Source: Saprospiraceae bacterium (GTDB lineage Bacteria; Bacteroidota; Bacteroidia; Chitinophagales; Saprospiraceae). Taken from it: 8,070 nucleotides of DNA. The position numbers were made by a program, and so were the translations under genes. The stretch covers positions 1-8,070 of the forward strand of contig WGBN01000097.1 of NCBI GenBank assembly GCA_015494245.1. The letters are read 5' to 3'. Below the pieces are notes generated by a model. The model did not search any database, was not told the origin of the DNA, and saw only the letters and a list, made by a program, of their open reading frames with translations. Each line of letters begins with the position of its first letter. Positions within the stretch are counted from its first letter, which is position 1. Positions 5,835 through 8,070 of the stretch are shown here, piece after piece.

Positions 5835-8070
5835 ATGAAAAAACTATTCCCCCTGTTGGTATTGCTCTTTGGCATGACCACAGCAGTAAAGCTCTATGCC
5901 CAGCCTACGGTATATATGAATCCCGACTTCGTGCTCGTCAATTCGGGTGCATCGGACTGTATTCAATTTAGAACGCTGGACTTTACAGACATCCAGGAAA
6001 TGAACTTTTCCGTACAATGGGACCCTGCCGTCATCACCAACGTCAATGTCCCGCCTGCCAGCATCAACCCTTCTTTGGCTCCCAACCTGACCATCACTGT
6101 AGATGAGGCGGCAGGAAACCTCACCTTTGAGTGGAAAGTCAATAACCTGCCGGGCTGCCCGCCCAACACGGAATCCCTCACCCTGGCCGACGAAACAGTG
6201 CTCTTTGAGTTTTGCTTCGAAGGCGTCAGCGGCCATACCGACCTGACCATAGGGGATGCCCCCTTAGAAACCTATGTGACCCGCGCAAATTCCTGCCCGC
6301 TTGACATCGGCCTCTTCACCGGCGATGGCTTTATCTCTGTGGACTACCTCCCCGTCGTCGTTAACGTCCCCGACGTAACGGCCTTTGAAGGCGAAACGGT
6401 CTGCATGGATTTTACCGTAGAAGATTTTACCGAAATTGTGAGTATGCAGTTCTCCATCAATTGGGAGCCGCAGGTCTTGCAGTTTGAATCCTATACCTGT
6501 CTGCTCCCACAGTGTGGAGGGGCCAACATCAACCCCAACAACACAGCAGGCTATGCAGCCTTTTCCTGGCCCTCCCCCGACCCGACTAATGGAACGAGCC
6601 TGCCCGATGGAACGGCCATCATGCAGGTCTGTTTTACTGTGGTAGGTAATTGTGGGCAGGTCTCGCCGGTAGAAATTACCGGCAACCCCGTACCTCTCGA
6701 AGTGGTACACACCATCTCCGGCGGAGACCCCGAAGTGGGCATCCTGCAAAATGGTGGAAGCGTGGCTGTGGGTTGCTTCAACCCCAACGGCCTTACTGTC
6801 ATGGTGGAAGATGCCCAGGTGCAACCCGGAGAATCCTTTTGCCTCGATGTTACCGTGGAAAATTTCAACAACCTCAAGCACTTCCAATGGACACTCGGCT
6901 GGGATGAAGACCTCATTCAGTTTTCCAATGTGCAAAACATCAACCCCAACCTGTCCTTTTTCGACATCAATGACTTTAATTTCAACGGCGCCAACAACGG
7001 CTATCTGACGGTGGACTGGTCTGTCTTCAGTGGGGGAGAGACCCTGCCCGACGGGGCCGTGCTCTTTCAGGTCTGCTTCGATGCCATATCAGCCTGCCTG
7101 AACTCTCCGGTGAACATCATCGGAGACCCCACGCCCATAGAGGTCGTCAATGGCAGCAATCAGGATGTGGGCATCAATACCTTAAACGGCCTCGTAGAGC
7201 TCTATTGCCCGCCGGGCATTACGCTTACAACCCCTGATCTCGAAGTTGATCCGGGCAATACCATTTGTGTGCCCGTACAAGTGCAAAATTTTAATGAGAT
7301 TACAGATATGACCTTCTCCATTATATGGGAGGCAGGTGTATTAAATTTCCAGGGCTTTCAGAACTTTAACCTTCCCGGCCTCTCGGCGGCTAACTTTGAC
7401 GTCTCTTTTGCCAATGGAGGTGTCGCCTGCCTTTCCTGGTCGGATGTGAGCGGGCTGGGAGAAACCCTGCCCGATGGCTCAACGCTCTTTGAGATGTGTT
7501 TTGAGGCTGTGGGGCCGCCCTACTCTTGTTCGGGTTTTGACTTTAGCCCATTGCCTTGTGGATTGGAAGTGATTACAGCCAATTCCGCAGGTTTGGACGT
7601 AGGCCTCAATGCTCAGGCAGGGCAGGTTTGCATCACCAATCCCACTTCTTTTGTGATTAGCGCTTCGGATACTTCCGGCATTGCAGGCGATATCGTTTGT
7701 GTGGATTTTAGCGTCCAAAATTTCATCAGCCTGGGCCTGACGGAGTATTCCATCAACTGGAATCCCAATGTGATTAGCTACGTCTCTCTGCAAAATCCGG
7801 AAACACTGCCCGGTTTTAATTCAAACACCTATGACGATAGCAATGCCGATCTTGGCAACATCACCATCAACTGGACTTCAACTTCGGGTTCAGGAAACAG
7901 CCTGCAGGACAGCACCGTCATCTATTCCCTTTGTTTTGAACTGATTGGAGATGAAGGAGACTGTAGTGCCGTCAGCATTACCTCTGTGCCGCAGGACATC
8001 GTCATTCAACCTGCCGGTACCAATACCAATGTGGGCCTGATCGCTCAAAATGGCGAGGTCTGTGTAGCTT
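5835..8070 (+). CDS. Large secreted protein with tandem cohesin-like modules, 3'-truncated
   Basis: The frame runs without a stop from ATG 5835 (alternative ATG 5829, two codons earlier) to the window edge, showing 745 residues with the C terminus missing. It begins with a signal peptide (MKKLFPLLVLLFGMTTAVKLYA, cleavage before Q23). Five modules follow at about residues 23-170, 171-314, 315-458, 459-600 and 601-745. Each has the pattern G(E/D/N)x2CxDxxVxNFxxIxxxxxSIxW(D/E/N)xxVLxF, then LPDGxxLFxxCF, then VGLxxxxGxV, as in cohesin-type domains of Bacteroidota secreted proteins. Cysteines recur at matched positions (for example C336 in SFCLDV of module 3), suggesting disulphides and an extracellular location. 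The adjacent PorP/SprF gene suggests export by the T9SS, for which a C-terminal sorting domain beyond the window would be expected. Likely roles are surface adhesion or scaffolding; no catalytic domain is visible. The ligand is unknown. Confidence 0.85.
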   Translation, partial: MKKLFPLLVLLFGMTTAVKLYAQPTVYMNPDFVLVNSGASDCIQFRTLDFTDIQEMNFSVQWDPAVITNVNVPPASINPSLAPNLTITVDEAAGNLTFEWKVNNLPGCPPNTESLTLADETVLFEFCFEGVSGHTDLTIGDAPLETYVTRANSCPLDIGLFTGDGFISVDYLPVVVNVPDVTAFEGETVCMDFTVEDFTEIVSMQFSINWEPQVLQFESYTCLLPQCGGANINPNNTAGYAAFSWPSPDPTNGTSLPDGTAIMQVCFTVVGNCGQVSPVEITGNPVPLEVVHTISGGDPEVGILQNGGSVAVGCFNPNGLTVMVEDAQVQPGESFCLDVTVENFNNLKHFQWTLGWDEDLIQFSNVQNINPNLSFFDINDFNFNGANNGYLTVDWSVFSGGETLPDGAVLFQVCFDAISACLNSPVNIIGDPTPIEVVNGSNQDVGINTLNGLVELYCPPGITLTTPDLEVDPGNTICVPVQVQNFNEITDMTFSIIWEAGVLNFQGFQNFNLPGLSAANFDVSFANGGVACLSWSDVSGLGETLPDGSTLFEMCFEAVGPPYSCSGFDFSPLPCGLEVITANSAGLDVGLNAQAGQVCITNPTSFVISASDTSGIAGDIVCVDFSVQNFISLGLTEYSINWNPNVISYVSLQNPETLPGFNSNTYDDSNADLGNITINWTSTSGSGNSLQDSTVIYSLCFELIGDEGDCSAVSITSVPQDIVIQPAGTNTNVGLIAQNGEVCVA
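5901..8069 (+). repeat. Five tandem cohesin-like protein modules of about 145 residues
   Basis: Modules begin near 5901, 6345, 6777, 7209 and 7635, giving lengths of 148, 144, 144, 142 and about 145 residues. Module 1 is the most divergent: it lacks the LPDG motif, having LADETVLFEFCFEG instead. Modules 2-5 share LPDG or LQDS before the CF motif, and all five share a C near the N-terminal strand and in the CF motif. A further cysteine 8-11 residues after CF (NCG, ACL, SCS, DCS) and one at the module end recur in modules 2-5. DNA identity between modules is low apart from short stretches around CTGCCCGA, so these are old duplications. The window ends almost exactly at the end of module 5. Confidence 0.8.

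Noticed and set aside
5844..7793. Several minus-strand frames (5844-6236, 6264-6935, 7479-7793) opposite the repeat protein
   Set aside because: The + strand frame is open for over 2.2 kb with repeated conserved modules, whereas these frames show no domain and break at module boundaries.
1..8070. CRISPR arrays, tRNA or rRNA genes, transposases, prophage or defence genes
   Set aside because: No regularly spaced identical repeats, tRNA-like cloverleaf, rRNA sequence or recognisable mobile or defence protein was seen on either strand.

Overview
The window looks like chromosome from a Bacteroidota bacterium, probably a member of the Saprospiria (Lewinella-like) lineage. This rests on gene content and promoter style, not on a marker gene. 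The supporting signs are two PorP/SprF-family outer-membrane proteins, a TPR–PD40–OmpA protein, cohesin-like repeat modules in a large secreted protein, and Bacteroidota-type promoter motifs (TTTG spaced 19 nt from a TAnnTTTG-like box; a perfect TAACTTTG). All supported genes are on the + strand.

Layout. Positions 1-804 hold the C-terminal part of a glycosyltransferase family 9 (heptosyltransferase-like) enzyme. Its reading frame carries a 45-bp in-frame insertion flanked by 11-bp direct repeats and containing a hairpin. A 131-bp gap with a plausible promoter leads to the first PorP/SprF protein (936-2000). This gene ends in a strong hairpin terminator (2009-2047), followed by a PorE-like OmpA-family protein (2085-4250). 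That gene ends in an A10 run with a canonical A AAA AAG slippery heptamer directly before its stop codon. The -1 frame is open straight into a short DUF1573-domain ORF (4283-4660) that has no export signal of its own. A 158-bp gap holds poly-A/poly-T tracts, a perfect 17-bp palindrome and a Bacteroidota -7 box. After it come the second PorP/SprF protein (4819-5769) and a large secreted protein that runs off the right edge (5835 onward). The visible part of that protein is a signal peptide plus five tandem modules of about 145 residues, each cohesin-like and cysteine-bearing.

How the genes may work together. PorP/SprF proteins are outer-membrane components of the type IX secretion system (T9SS), and SprF-type members are often encoded next to large adhesins that they help export or anchor. 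PorE (TPR, beta-propeller, carboxypeptidase regulatory-like and OmpA domains) is a periplasmic T9SS component that binds peptidoglycan. The simplest reading is a T9SS accessory locus: PorP/SprF plus PorE-like envelope parts on the left, and a dedicated PorP/SprF with its large cohesin-repeat surface protein on the right. The most unusual point is the possible frameshift or slippage fusion of the OmpA protein to the DUF1573 domain.
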